NCBI GenBank assembly: GCA_036257595.1
Contig: DATAFF010000069.1
Coordinates: 1-57,044, forward strand
Reading direction: 5' to 3'
Length of the DNA stretch: 57,044 bases
From: DATAFF01 sp036257595
GTDB lineage: Bacteria > Pseudomonadota > Alphaproteobacteria > Rhizobiales > Aestuariivirgaceae
Below the pieces are notes generated by a model, which made no database searches, had not been told where the DNA came from, and was given only the letters and a program-made list of their open reading frames with translations. Position numbers and translations under genes: made by a program. Position 1 is the first letter of the stretch, and every line of letters begins with the position of its first letter. Shown one piece after another: positions 40,537 through 50,010 of this stretch.

Positions 40537-41756
40537 TGGCAACGACCGACCCCAATCCCTATCGCCAGCGCGGTCTGCAGACCGTGATCAACGCCAAGGG
40601 ACCGGCGACGCGGCTGTCGGGCGGCATCATGCGTCCCGAGGTGATCGCCGCCATGGCGGCGGCCGCCGGACATTGCGTCGATATGGCGGAGCTCGAGGCG
40701 CATGCCTCTCAAGTGATTGCCGACATCACCGGCGCCGAGGCCGGCTATGTCGCATCCGGCGCGGCAGCCTGCCTGCTGCTTGCCACCGCCGCCTGCGTCA
40801 CCGGGCTCGATCCCGGCCGCATGGCGCGGCTGCCCGACACGACGGGCATGCGGAACGAGATCGTCATCGTCCGAAGCCAGCGCAATTTCTACGACCACGC
40901 GGTGCGCGCCGCCGGCATCCGCCTGATCGAGGTCGGCCTGCCCGACCGTTATGCCGGCGCCGGCCTGCGCGATGCCGAAGCCTGGGAGATTGCCGATGCG
41001 ATCACCGACCGGACCGCGGCCGTGTTCTACGTCGCCGACCGGTTGGCGCGGCCACCCTTGAGCGGCGTCATCGCGGTGGCGCACGCCGCCTCGGTACCGG
41101 TCATCGTCGACGCCGCAGCGCAATTGCCGCCTCAGGCCAATCTCCGGCGTTTCATCGCCGAGGGGGCCGATCTCGTCGCATTCTCCGGCGGCAAGGCGAT
41201 CAACGGGCCGCAGGCGACCGGCATTCTCTGCGGCCGGCGCGATCTCGTCATGGCGGCCGCCCTCCAGCATCTCGACCTCGACATCTTTTGGGAGCAGTGG
41301 GCGCCGCCGCCGCGGCTCATCGACAAGGCGCGTCTGAAGGGGGTGCCGCAGCACGGCATCGGTCGCACCGCCAAGGTCGGCAAGGAGCAGATCATCGGTC
41401 TCCTGACCGCGCTCGAGCTCTTCGTGAACGAGGGCGATGCGGCCCGCCATCGACAATGGCGGTTTCTTGCTGAAGCCCTGGCGGCCAAGCTCGCCGGGCT
41501 GCCGGGCACGACGCTCGCCATCACCGGGATCGGCAATGTCGAGGAGGTTCCGACGGTGACGCTGACGCTATCCAAAAGCGCGCCCGTCTCCGCCCTCGAG
41601 CTGGTGATTGCATTGCAGGACGGCACGCCGTCGGTCGCTGCCGACCCGAGCCTGTGCGATGACGGCGTCGTGATCTTCAATCCCGTCTGCCTTCAGCCGG
41701 CCGAGCCGGAGCTGATTGCCGCAGCCGTCCGACGAGTGCTTGCCGGCGGAGCATAA
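40536..41756 (+). CDS. SelA-like PLP enzyme, possible amino-sugar-acid ammonia-lyase
   Basis: A 406-residue fold-type I PLP enzyme of the SelA/DgaE-like group. The Schiff-base Lys is Lys220 in FSGGKAINGPQATGILCGR; the VIVDAAAQLPP block holds the PLP-binding Asp. Characterised relatives include D-glucosaminate-6-phosphate ammonia-lyase, which yields a 2-keto-3-deoxy acid and ammonia. It is too different in context from selA (no selB or tRNA-Sec). Its start overlaps the SDR stop. The exact substrate is inferred from neighbours only. Confidence 0.75.
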   Translation: MATTDPNPYRQRGLQTVINAKGPATRLSGGIMRPEVIAAMAAAAGHCVDMAELEAHASQVIADITGAEAGYVASGAAACLLLATAACVTGLDPGRMARLPDTTGMRNEIVIVRSQRNFYDHAVRAAGIRLIEVGLPDRYAGAGLRDAEAWEIADAITDRTAAVFYVADRLARPPLSGVIAVAHAASVPVIVDAAAQLPPQANLRRFIAEGADLVAFSGGKAINGPQATGILCGRRDLVMAAALQHLDLDIFWEQWAPPPRLIDKARLKGVPQHGIGRTAKVGKEQIIGLLTALELFVNEGDAARHRQWRFLAEALAAKLAGLPGTTLAITGIGNVEEVPTVTLTLSKSAPVSALELVIALQDGTPSVAADPSLCDDGVVIFNPVCLQPAEPELIAAAVRRVLAGGA

Positions 41757-41759
41757 AGT

Positions 41760-41774
41760 TGACTAACGTAGTCA
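41760..41774. promoter_or_regulatory. Iron-responsive (RirA-type IRO) box
   Basis: TGA-CTAACGTAG-TCA fits the TGA-N9-TCA consensus of RirA boxes and is a perfect inverted repeat (TGACTA/TAGTCA). It lies 49 nt before an iron-transporter gene set, just where an iron-sensing repressor would act. Confidence 0.6.
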
Positions 41775-41822
41775 GGAATTGCTCTGTTTGCCCTTCCTCG
41801 CCCCTGACCACTGGAGTCATTG

Positions 41823-42842
41823 ATGAAGTCCGTGATTTCCGCGCTCTCCGCCGTAGCCGCACTCACCCTCACCGTGACATCGCTGCCGCCTTCCGCCTTG
41901 AGCGACGACCCGGCGAAGTCCATCACCGTCTACAATGCCCAGCATGCCAGCCTCGGCAAGGAATGGGCCGAAGCCTTCACCAAGGAGACCGGGATCAAGG
42001 TGATCCTGAGAAATGGCGGCGACAGCGAAATGGGCAATCAGCTGGTTGCCGAAGGCAAGAACTCCCCCGCCGATGTCTTCCTGACCGAGAACTCCCCGGC
42101 GATCGCCCTGGTCGACGCCGCCGAATTGCTCGCACCGGTTGATCCCGACATCCTGGCGCAGGTTCCGGAGGAATATCGCCCCGCCGATGGCGGCTGGGTC
42201 GGCATTGCCGCCAGGAGCACCGTGTTCGCTTATGACAAGACCAAGCTCTCTGCCGGGCAATTGCCGAAGTCGCTGCTCGACCTGGCCGACCCGAGCTGGA
42301 AGGGTCGTTGGGCGGCATCGCCGACCGGCGCCGATTTCCAGGCGATCGTCAGCGCATTGCTCGAGCTGAAGGGCGAGGAGGCGACGCGCGCCTGGCTCAA
42401 GGCCATGAAGGAGAACGTCAAGGTCTATCGCGGCAACAGCACGGCCATGAAGGCGGTCAATGCCGGCCAGGTCGATGGTGCCGTGATCTACCATTATTAC
42501 TACTACGGCGACCAGGGGAAGACCGGCGAGAACAGCAAGAACGTCGCGATGCACTATTTCAAGAATGAGGATCCCGGCGCCTTTGTCAGCATCTCCGGCG
42601 GCGGCGTGCTCGCGTCGAGCAAGAACCCGAAGGAAGCTCAGGCCTTCCTCAAATGGGTCACCGGCAAGGGCGGCCAGGACATCTTGAAGACCGGCACCTC
42701 CTATGAATATGCCGTGGGCAAGGGCGCCGAATCCAACCCCGCGCTGGTGCCGCTCAAGGACCTCGAGGCACCCAAGGTTGAAGCATCGAAACTCAACAGC
42801 AAGAAGGTGACGGACCTGATGACTGAGGTCGGCCTGCTCTGA
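41823..42842 (+). CDS. Ferric iron ABC importer, binding protein (FbpA/FutA type)
   Basis: Periplasmic Fe(III)-binding protein, 339 residues, with a signal peptide of about 28 residues (MKSVISALSAVAALTLTVTSL). The type 2 binding fold starts ITVYNAQHASLGKEWAEAFTKETGIKV. The metal-site tyrosine cluster is VIYHYYYYGDQG (residues 222-231). Close relatives coordinate iron through adjacent tyrosines. It is the first gene of a three-gene operon behind an iron box. A TTG one codon upstream is an alternative start. Confidence 0.9.
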   Translation: MKSVISALSAVAALTLTVTSLPPSALSDDPAKSITVYNAQHASLGKEWAEAFTKETGIKVILRNGGDSEMGNQLVAEGKNSPADVFLTENSPAIALVDAAELLAPVDPDILAQVPEEYRPADGGWVGIAARSTVFAYDKTKLSAGQLPKSLLDLADPSWKGRWAASPTGADFQAIVSALLELKGEEATRAWLKAMKENVKVYRGNSTAMKAVNAGQVDGAVIYHYYYYGDQGKTGENSKNVAMHYFKNEDPGAFVSISGGGVLASSKNPKEAQAFLKWVTGKGGQDILKTGTSYEYAVGKGAESNPALVPLKDLEAPKVEASKLNSKKVTDLMTEVGLL

Positions 42843-42847
42843 ACCGC

Positions 42848-44428
42848 ATGTCCCTTGCACGCAGCGTTCCGCTTGCCAGCACCGTCGCGCCCATCCGTCG
42901 GCGCCTGCTCCTGCCAGCACGCTCCTGGATGGTCATCGCGGCGGTGGTCGTCTCGCTGATCGCGCTTCTGCCGCTTGGTTTCATTGTCTGGACCACCTTT
43001 GAGACCGGTTGGGCGACAGCCTCGGCGCTGGTCTTCCGACCGCGTGTCGGCGACCTGCTTGCCAATTCGCTGCTGTTGATTGTGCTGGCGGTGCCCATCG
43101 CCGCCGCGCTTGCTTTGACGCTCGCCTGGCTGACCGTGCGCAGCGATCTGCCGGGGGGACGGATGTGGGCCTGGCTCCTCGTTGCGCCGCTGGCGGTTCC
43201 CGCCTTCGTCCAGAGCTATGCCTGGGTCAGCCTCGTGCCCTCGCTGCAGGGCCTGTTCGGCGGCGTACTGGTCTCGGTGCTCGCCTATTTCCCGTTCCTC
43301 TATCTGCCGCTTTTCGCCACGCTCCGCCGCCTCGACCCGGCGCTCGAGGACAGTGCCGCCTCGCTCGGCATTGGCCCCTGGAAGATCTTTCTGCGGGTCA
43401 CGCTGCCGCAGCTGCGCCTCGCCATCTGCGGCGGTGCACTGCTGGTCGGGCTGCACCTTCTTTCCGAATATGGCCTCTATGCGATGATCCGCTTCGACAC
43501 CTTCACCACCGCCATTGTCGATCAGTTCCAGTCGACCTTCGATGGTCCGGCCGGCACCATGCTGGCGGTGGTTCTCGTCGCCTGTTGCCTTGGCCTGCTT
43601 GGCCTTGAGAACATCGCTCGTGGCGAGGAGCGCTATGCCCGGGTCGGTAGTGGCGCGCCGCGGCGGGCCGCGCCCGTCCGCCTTGGAAGGCTGGCTCTCC
43701 CCTGCCTGATCCTGCCGGCGCTCACCGTTCTCCTCGCTCTCGGGGTGCCGTTCCTCACCATCGGCCGGTGGCTCGCCGCCGGCGGCACCAGGGTGCTGGA
43801 CTTGAACGAGATCCTTCCCGCGCTCTGGCAGACGCTGTTGCTGGCGCTGGCCGGTGGCCTCCTCACCATGGCGGCTGCCTTGCCGGTCGCCTGGCTGGCG
43901 GTGCGTGACCAAGGACCCTTGCCGCGGCTGCTGGAGTCTTGCGGCTATGTGGTCGGCTCGCTGCCGAGCGTCGTCGTCGCACTCGCGGTCGTCTCGGTGA
44001 CCGCCCGGGTGTTGTTTCCGCTCTATCAGACGCTGTTCACCATTCTCGCTGCCTACGCCATCATGTTCCTGCCGCGTGCCATTATCGGCCTCAGGGCGAG
44101 CCTGGCACAGGTGCCGGTGGAGCTCGAGCAGGCGGCGGCCAGTCTCGGCAAATCCCCGGCCCGTGCCCTTTGGGCGACGACCGTGCGCCTGTCGGCGCCG
44201 GGTGCCGCCGCCGGCATGACGCTCGCCTCTCTCGGCATCCTGAACGAGCTGACCGCCACCCAGATGCTGGCACCGAACGGCACGCGCACCTTGGCCATGG
44301 GCTTCTGGTCATATTCGAGCGAGCTCGACTATGCTGCCGCCGCGCCCTATGCCTTGATCATGATCGTGATTTCACTGCCGCTGACCTGGCTGCTCTTCCT
44401 GCAATCGCGACGGCTTGCCGATCGATGA
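42848..44428 (+). CDS. Ferric iron ABC importer, permease (FbpB type)
   Basis: A 526-residue membrane protein with two copies of the BPD_transp_1 domain, the fused permease layout of FbpB. Each half has an EAA-type loop: AASLGIGPWKIFLRVTLPQLR near residues 172-192 and AASLGKSPARALWATTVRLSAPG in the second half. About twelve hydrophobic segments are present. It starts 5 nt after the binding-protein stop and overlaps the ATPase by 4 bp. Confidence 0.92.
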   Translation: MSLARSVPLASTVAPIRRRLLLPARSWMVIAAVVVSLIALLPLGFIVWTTFETGWATASALVFRPRVGDLLANSLLLIVLAVPIAAALALTLAWLTVRSDLPGGRMWAWLLVAPLAVPAFVQSYAWVSLVPSLQGLFGGVLVSVLAYFPFLYLPLFATLRRLDPALEDSAASLGIGPWKIFLRVTLPQLRLAICGGALLVGLHLLSEYGLYAMIRFDTFTTAIVDQFQSTFDGPAGTMLAVVLVACCLGLLGLENIARGEERYARVGSGAPRRAAPVRLGRLALPCLILPALTVLLALGVPFLTIGRWLAAGGTRVLDLNEILPALWQTLLLALAGGLLTMAAALPVAWLAVRDQGPLPRLLESCGYVVGSLPSVVVALAVVSVTARVLFPLYQTLFTILAAYAIMFLPRAIIGLRASLAQVPVELEQAAASLGKSPARALWATTVRLSAPGAAAGMTLASLGILNELTATQMLAPNGTRTLAMGFWSYSSELDYAAAAPYALIMIVISLPLTWLLFLQSRRLADR

Positions 44429-45513
44429 GCTTTCTGCAGGTGACGGGCTTGTGCAAGAGTTACGGCGCCGTGACCGCGCTGGACGGCATCGATCTGAGCG
44501 TTCCCTTGGTGAGCCGCACCGCCATTGTCGGCCCATCGGGCTGTGGCAAGACCACATTGCTGCGCCTCATCGCCGGCTTCGAAGCCCCCGACTCCGGACG
44601 CATCACGCTCAATGGCGAGCGCCTGGTCGATGAGGTGCAGGCGGTGCCCGCCCACCAGCGCGGCATCGGCGTGGTGATGCAGGACGGCGCGCTGTTCCCC
44701 CATCTCAGCATCGCCGACAATATCGGCTTCGGCCTGACCCGCAACGAGCCCGACCGCGGCCGCCGCATCGCCGATCTTGCCTACACGGTCGGTCTCGATG
44801 CCTCGATCCTCCGCCGCCGGCCGCACCAGCTGTCGGGTGGCCAGCAGCAGCGCGTCGCATTGGCGAGAGCAATGGCCAGGAAGCCCAGCCTGATGCTGCT
44901 CGACGAGCCGTTTTCCGCCCTCGACATGGGCTTGCGTGCCAGCATGCGCGAGGCGGTGGCCGAGCTTCTCGAATCGGCAGGGATGACCACCATTCTGGTG
45001 ACGCATGACCAGGCCGAAGCGCTGTCCTTCGCCGACCAGGTCGCCGTCATGCGGGATGGCCGATTTTCCCAAGTCGGGACGCCCCGCGAGCTCTACTTTC
45101 ACCCGAGCGACACCATGGTGGCGCAGTTCCTCGGCGATGCCATCCTGCTGCCCGCCCGACTGTCCCGTGGAATGGCCGACTGCGCCATCGGTCAGGTCAG
45201 CGTCGCGGGCGTCGACCGCCGCGATTCCGCCCGCATCATGCTGCGCCCGGAGCAGATCGTGCTGGAGCCGGTTTCGGCCGCCGAGGCCAACGCCAGCGCG
45301 GCCGTGCCGGCCGTCGCCTATGGCGAGGTGAAGAAGTCGGAGTTCGCCGGCGCCTATTGCACCGTCTCGCTGCGGTTGCTGAACATGCCGGACGCGCCCG
45401 CTGCTGCCATCGGCGCCACCCCGCTGGTGCTGCGGCGGCCATCGGTGGAGGAGCTTGCTCCGGGATCCTTCGTCAGGATCAGGATTCTCGGCAAGGCCCA
45501 TATCATCGCTTGA
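44425..45513 (+). CDS. Ferric iron ABC importer, ATPase (FbpC type)
   Basis: The 362-residue ATPase has Walker A GPSGCGKTTLL, Q-loop VMQDGALFPH, signature LSGGQQQRVALARAM, Walker B LMLLDEPFSALD and H-loop VTHDQAEAL. A C-terminal TOBE-like domain (about 275-362) follows. It overlaps the permease by 4 bp. It ends the iron operon; 180 bp of non-coding sequence follows. Confidence 0.93.
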   Translation: MSFLQVTGLCKSYGAVTALDGIDLSVPLVSRTAIVGPSGCGKTTLLRLIAGFEAPDSGRITLNGERLVDEVQAVPAHQRGIGVVMQDGALFPHLSIADNIGFGLTRNEPDRGRRIADLAYTVGLDASILRRRPHQLSGGQQQRVALARAMARKPSLMLLDEPFSALDMGLRASMREAVAELLESAGMTTILVTHDQAEALSFADQVAVMRDGRFSQVGTPRELYFHPSDTMVAQFLGDAILLPARLSRGMADCAIGQVSVAGVDRRDSARIMLRPEQIVLEPVSAAEANASAAVPAVAYGEVKKSEFAGAYCTVSLRLLNMPDAPAAAIGATPLVLRRPSVEELAPGSFVRIRILGKAHIIA

Positions 45514-45693
45514 AGGTGGGCATCGCTTGAAAGGGCGCCGGAACCTTCGCCGCCGATCGCGCTTTCGGGGCGAGGGAGGCCGGCCGACCATTACAAGCTC
45601 GTAACAATCCGGCCAACATCCTGAAAGGCGCTGCAAGCCAGGATCTCCGCCCTCGCCGGCGGGTGTAATTTTGCCAGGGTCGCAATCATATTC
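45514..45693. other. Intergenic region before the RND operon
   Basis: The end of fbpC and this gap carry a short duplication (CATCGCTTGAA twice, at about 45504 and 45523). TTACAAGCTCGTAA (45591-45604) is a near-palindrome flanked by GGCCGG and CCGGCC; this could be an efflux-pump operator, though no regulator gene lies nearby. Confidence 0.35.
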
Positions 45694-46860
45694 ATGGGCA
45701 TGCGGAGAACCACGATGGCCGTGTTGCTCGCCGGCATCCTCCTGGCAGGGGGTGGCGGATATTATGCGTGGCAACATTGGCCGGTGCTGACGGCGAGCCA
45801 GAATGCCGCGCGCGCCGGCGCGGCCCCGCCGCCACCGGTTCCCGTCACCCTGGCGACCGTCGAGAAGGCGGCATTTCCGGTCTATCAGAACGGGCTTGGC
45901 ACCGTGCAGGCCTTCAACACCGTCCTGGTCCGCACCCGCGTCGATGGGCAGATCGAGAAGATTGCGTTCAAGGAAGGCCAGATGGTGCAAGCCGGCGATC
46001 TTCTCGTTCAGATTGATGCGCGCCCCTTTCAGGCGGCGCTCGACCAGGCCAATGCCAAGAAGGCGCAGGACGAGGCCACCCTCGCCAACACCAAGGCCGA
46101 CTTGCAGCGTTTCATCTCGCTCGGCAAATTCGCCACCCGCCAGCAGATCGATACCCAGCAGACGACCGTCAATCAGAACACCGCCCAGCTCGCCCTCGAT
46201 CAGGCGGCGATCGACAATGCCGCCACCCAGCTGAGCTACACCATCATTCGCGCTCCCATTACCGGCCTGACCGGTTTCCGCCAGGTCGACATCGGCAACA
46301 TCGTCAATGCCGCCGCCCAGACCGGCATCGTGACGATCACCCAGATCGAGCCGATCTCGGTCATCTTCACTGCGCCCGAGGAGCAGCTCCAGGATATCAA
46401 CCGGGCGCTTGCGGCGGGGCCGCTGCCGGTGATCGCCTTGAGCACCGACGGCCGGAGAAAGCTTTCGGAAGGAACGCTGACGGTCGTGAACAACCAGGTT
46501 GACGCGGCCACCGGCACGGTGCGCCTCAAGGCCACCTTCGCCAATCAGGACCATGCGCTGTGGCCCGGCCTGTCGGTCGCGACGCGGATGCTGGTGCGCA
46601 CCCTTTCCGATGCCGTCGTCATTCCCGATGACGCCGTTCAGCACGGGCCGGACGGGCTCTATGTCTATGTCGTCGAGGCCGGCAAGGCGCTGCGCCAGGA
46701 CATTGTCCTGAGCCAGTCGGCCGATGGCCGCTCGGTCGTTTCGAAAGGGCTTTCCGCCGGCCAGCAGGTTATCAAGGAGGGCCAGTATCGGGTGCAACCC
46801 GGCACCATGGTGGCGACCCCGGAGCAGGCGGCCACGAACCAGCCCGAAAAGGTCGACTGA
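45694..46860 (+). CDS. RND efflux, periplasmic adaptor subunit (MdtA-like)
   Basis: Membrane fusion protein linking an RND pump to the outer membrane, 388 residues. A membrane anchor lies at about 9-25. The lipoyl half-motifs are TVEKAAFPVYQNGLGTVQAFNTV and VRTRVDGQIEKIAFKEGQMVQAGDLLVQIDARPF, with a helical hairpin (YQQIDTQQ-type, 115-165) and beta-barrel domain after. ATG at 45715 has a better ribosome site (GGAGA) and may be the real start. The pump gene follows immediately. No outer-membrane factor gene is present. Confidence 0.92.
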   Translation: MGMRRTTMAVLLAGILLAGGGGYYAWQHWPVLTASQNAARAGAAPPPPVPVTLATVEKAAFPVYQNGLGTVQAFNTVLVRTRVDGQIEKIAFKEGQMVQAGDLLVQIDARPFQAALDQANAKKAQDEATLANTKADLQRFISLGKFATRQQIDTQQTTVNQNTAQLALDQAAIDNAATQLSYTIIRAPITGLTGFRQVDIGNIVNAAAQTGIVTITQIEPISVIFTAPEEQLQDINRALAAGPLPVIALSTDGRRKLSEGTLTVVNNQVDAATGTVRLKATFANQDHALWPGLSVATRMLVRTLSDAVVIPDDAVQHGPDGLYVYVVEAGKALRQDIVLSQSADGRSVVSKGLSAGQQVIKEGQYRVQPGTMVATPEQAATNQPEKVD

Positions 46861-46861
46861 C

Positions 46862-49800
46862 GTGACCGGCGGTGTATCGGGCTACTTCATTCGTCACCCG
46901 ATCGCGACCTCGCTCATCATGGTCGGCATCCTCTTTGTCGGCCTCGTCGCCTATCCGTTGCTCGGCGTGGCGCCGCTTCCCCAGGTCGACTTCCCGACCA
47001 TTCAGGTGTCGGCGCAATTGCCTGGGGCGAGCCCCGAGACCATGGCTTCCTCCGTCGCCCAGCCGCTCGAGCGCCAATTTGCCCAGATCCCCGGCGTCAC
47101 CCAGATCACCTCGACGAGCTCCCTCGGCTCGACATCGATCACTGTCCAGTTCGACCTGGCGCGCAACATCGATGCTGCAGCCAACGACATCCAGGCTGGC
47201 ATCAACGCCGCCAGCGGCCAGCTGCCGACCGACCTGCCGAGCCCGCCGACATATCGAAAGGTCAATCCGGCCGACTCGCCGATCCTGCTGCTCTCCGCCG
47301 TGTCGGACAGCATTCCCCTGATCCAGGTCGATGACATGGTCGATATCCAGCTCGCCCAGCAGATCAGCCAGGTCTCGGGTGTTGCCCAGGTCACCATCGG
47401 TGGTCAGCAAAAGCCTGCCATCCGCATCCAGATCGATCCCCAGAAGCTGGTGGCGAAGGACATGTCGCTCGAGGATGTCCGCACCCAGCTGGCGCTTGCC
47501 ACCGTCAACAACCCCAAAGGCAATTTCGATGGGCTGACCCGCAGCTACACGGTTTATGCCAACGACCAGCTGACCAGGGCCGAGGATTGGAACGATGTCA
47601 TTCTCGCCTACAAGAACGGTGCGCCGCTGCGCATTCGCGACATCGGCGTCGCGGTTGCCGGGCCGGAGGACACCAAGCAGGCGGCCTGGGCCGATGGCCA
47701 GCGCGGCGTCTTCCTGGTGGTCTTCAAGCAGCCGGGGGCGAATGTCATCGACACCGTCGACAAGATCATGGAGGCCCTGCCGCGCCTCACCGCATCCCTG
47801 CCGAAGGGCATCCATATTTCCATTCTGAGCGACCGCACGCAGACCATCCGTGCCTCGGTCAGGGACGTTCAATTCACGCTGCTGTTGACCATCGCCCTTG
47901 TGGTCGGCGTGATCTTCGTCTTTCTGCGCAATGTATCGGCCACCCTCATCCCGAGCGTCGCCGTGCCGCTGGCACTGCTCGGCGCCTGCGGCCTCATGTG
48001 GCTCGCCGGCTATACGCTCGACAACCTGTCGCTCATGGCAATGACCATCTCGGTCGGCTTCGTCGTCGACGATGCCATCGTCATGCTCGAGAACATCACG
48101 CGCTATATCGAGAAGGGAATGAAGCCGGTGCAGGCCGCGCTCAAGGGCGCCGGCGAGATCGGCTTTACCATCATCTCGATCAGCATCTCCCTCGTCGCGG
48201 TGCTGATTCCGCTGCTCTTGATGAGCGGCATCATCGGCCGGCTGTTCCGCGAATTCGCCGTCGTGCTGGCGATGACCATCGCCGTCTCCGCCTTCGTGTC
48301 GCTCACCCTGACGCCGGTGATGGCCGCGCGATTCCTGCGCCAGGCAGACGAGGCGCGCCACGGCCGTCTCTATGCGCTGACCGAGCGCGGCTTCAACGCC
48401 ATGCTGCACGGCTACGAGCGCGGCCTCGATCTCGTATTGCGTCACCGCTTCGTGACGCTGCTCGTTTTTTTCGCCACCGCCGCGTTGTCCGTATGGCTGT
48501 TCATCGTCATTCCCAAGGGCTTCTTCCCCCAGCAGGACACCGGACTCATCACCGGCATCTCCGAGGCGTCCCAGGACGTGTCCTTTGCCAAGATGCAGGA
48601 ACTTCAGGAAAGGCTGGGCGCCGTTGTCCAGCGTGATCCCGACGTCGCAAGCGTCGCCATGGCGATCGGCGGTACGGGAAATGCCCTCAATACCGGACGG
48701 ATGTACATAACGCTGAAGTCCCGCGATGAGCGCCGGAGCGACGCCTTCCAGATCATCGACCGGCTGCGCCCTGAGCTCGAGAAGGTCGGGGGTGCGCGGC
48801 TGTTCCTGCAGGCCGCCCAGGATGTGCGCCTCGGCGGGCGGGCGTCACGGACCCAGTTCCAATATACACTCCAGGACTCCGACCTGAAGGAGCTGAATGC
48901 CTGGGCGCCGAAGATCCTCGACAAGCTGAAGACTCTGCCGGAGCTGCGCGACGTTGCCAGCGACCAGCAGTCGCTCGGCACCACGCTCACCCTCGACATC
49001 AACCGCGACAGCGCCTCGCGCTTCGGCATCACTCCGCAGCTGATCGACGACACCCTCAACGACATGATCGGCCAGCGGCAGGTCGCTCAATATTTCACCC
49101 AGCTCAACAGCTATCACGTCATATTGGAGATAACGCCGGAGCTCCAGGGCACGCCGGAAAGCCTCGACCGCATCTACATCAAATCGCCGACCACCGGTCA
49201 GCAGGTGCCGATGGCGGCATTCTCACGCTGGACGACCGTGCCGGTCGCGCCCTTGTCGATCAGCCATCAGGGTCAGTTTCCGGCCATCACCATCAGCTTT
49301 AACCTGGCGCCGAATGTGGCGCTCGGGCAGGCCGTCGACGCCATCAACCGCGCCAGGGTCGAGCTCGGCTTGCCGGCGACGCTCAATGGCAGCTTCCAGG
49401 GCACCGCCCAGGCTTTCCAGGACTCGCTGAGCTCTGTCCCGCTCCTCATCGTCGCGGCCTTGGTGGTTGTGTATCTGATCCTCGGCGTTCTCTATGAGAG
49501 CTATATCCATCCCCTCACCATCCTGTCGACGCTGCCGTCGGCCGGCGTCGGCGCGCTCGCTCTGCTGCTTCTTTCCGGCTACGAGTTCAACCTCATCGGA
49601 TTGATCGGCATCATCCTGCTCATCGGCATCGTCAAGAAGAACGGCATCATGCTCGTCGATTTCGCCATCGTCGCCGAGCGCGAGCAGAATCTCTCGAGCG
49701 AGGAGGCGATCCGCCGCGCTGCGCTCCTGCGCTTCCGCCCGATCATGATGACCACCATGGCGGCGCTGCTGGCCGGCGTCCCGCTGATGCTTGGCACCGG

Positions 49801-50005
49801 CACCGGATCCGAGCTCCGCCAGCCGCTCGGCGTCGCCATGATCGGCGGCTTGATCCTGAGCCAGGCGCTGACCCTGTTCACCACGCCGGTGATCTACATC
49901 TATCTCGACAAGCTATCCAACTGGCTGTCCGGCGGACCGCGCCACGAGGCCGGCACCACGACCGATGAGGAGGACGTCGTCTCGCTCCCCAGGGCGGCCG
50001 AGTAG
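46862..50005 (+). CDS. RND efflux pump, inner-membrane transporter (MdtB/AcrB-like)
   Basis: Proton-driven multidrug exporter, 1047 residues. The N-terminus is VSGYFIRHPIATSLIMVGILFVGLVAYPLL. The two large periplasmic loops and twelve TM segments of the HAE1 type are present, including GFVVDDAIVMLENI (proton-relay Asp pair) and the C-terminal IGIVKKNGIMLVDFA. It starts with GTG, 1 nt after the adaptor stop; homologues begin with this segment, so the longer frame upstream is a shadow. Its stop is only 5 nt from that of the convergent small gene. Confidence 0.93.
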   Translation: MTGGVSGYFIRHPIATSLIMVGILFVGLVAYPLLGVAPLPQVDFPTIQVSAQLPGASPETMASSVAQPLERQFAQIPGVTQITSTSSLGSTSITVQFDLARNIDAAANDIQAGINAASGQLPTDLPSPPTYRKVNPADSPILLLSAVSDSIPLIQVDDMVDIQLAQQISQVSGVAQVTIGGQQKPAIRIQIDPQKLVAKDMSLEDVRTQLALATVNNPKGNFDGLTRSYTVYANDQLTRAEDWNDVILAYKNGAPLRIRDIGVAVAGPEDTKQAAWADGQRGVFLVVFKQPGANVIDTVDKIMEALPRLTASLPKGIHISILSDRTQTIRASVRDVQFTLLLTIALVVGVIFVFLRNVSATLIPSVAVPLALLGACGLMWLAGYTLDNLSLMAMTISVGFVVDDAIVMLENITRYIEKGMKPVQAALKGAGEIGFTIISISISLVAVLIPLLLMSGIIGRLFREFAVVLAMTIAVSAFVSLTLTPVMAARFLRQADEARHGRLYALTERGFNAMLHGYERGLDLVLRHRFVTLLVFFATAALSVWLFIVIPKGFFPQQDTGLITGISEASQDVSFAKMQELQERLGAVVQRDPDVASVAMAIGGTGNALNTGRMYITLKSRDERRSDAFQIIDRLRPELEKVGGARLFLQAAQDVRLGGRASRTQFQYTLQDSDLKELNAWAPKILDKLKTLPELRDVASDQQSLGTTLTLDINRDSASRFGITPQLIDDTLNDMIGQRQVAQYFTQLNSYHVILEITPELQGTPESLDRIYIKSPTTGQQVPMAAFSRWTTVPVAPLSISHQGQFPAITISFNLAPNVALGQAVDAINRARVELGLPATLNGSFQGTAQAFQDSLSSVPLLIVAALVVVYLILGVLYESYIHPLTILSTLPSAGVGALALLLLSGYEFNLIGLIGIILLIGIVKKNGIMLVDFAIVAEREQNLSSEEAIRRAALLRFRPIMMTTMAALLAGVPLMLGTGTGSELRQPLGVAMIGGLILSQALTLFTTPVIYIYLDKLSNWLSGGPRHEAGTTTDEEDVVSLPRAAE

Positions 50006-50010
50006 CCCTG

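Noticed and set aside
40536..41756. SelA-like protein considered as selenocysteine synthase
   Set aside because: No selB, selD or tRNA-Sec nearby, and the gene is coupled to a sugar transporter and SDR; a DgaE-like lyase fits better.
46772..48445. 557-codon minus-strand frame inside the RND pump gene
   Set aside because: His/Asp/Arg-rich composition without motifs, fully covered by the RND transporter on the plus strand.
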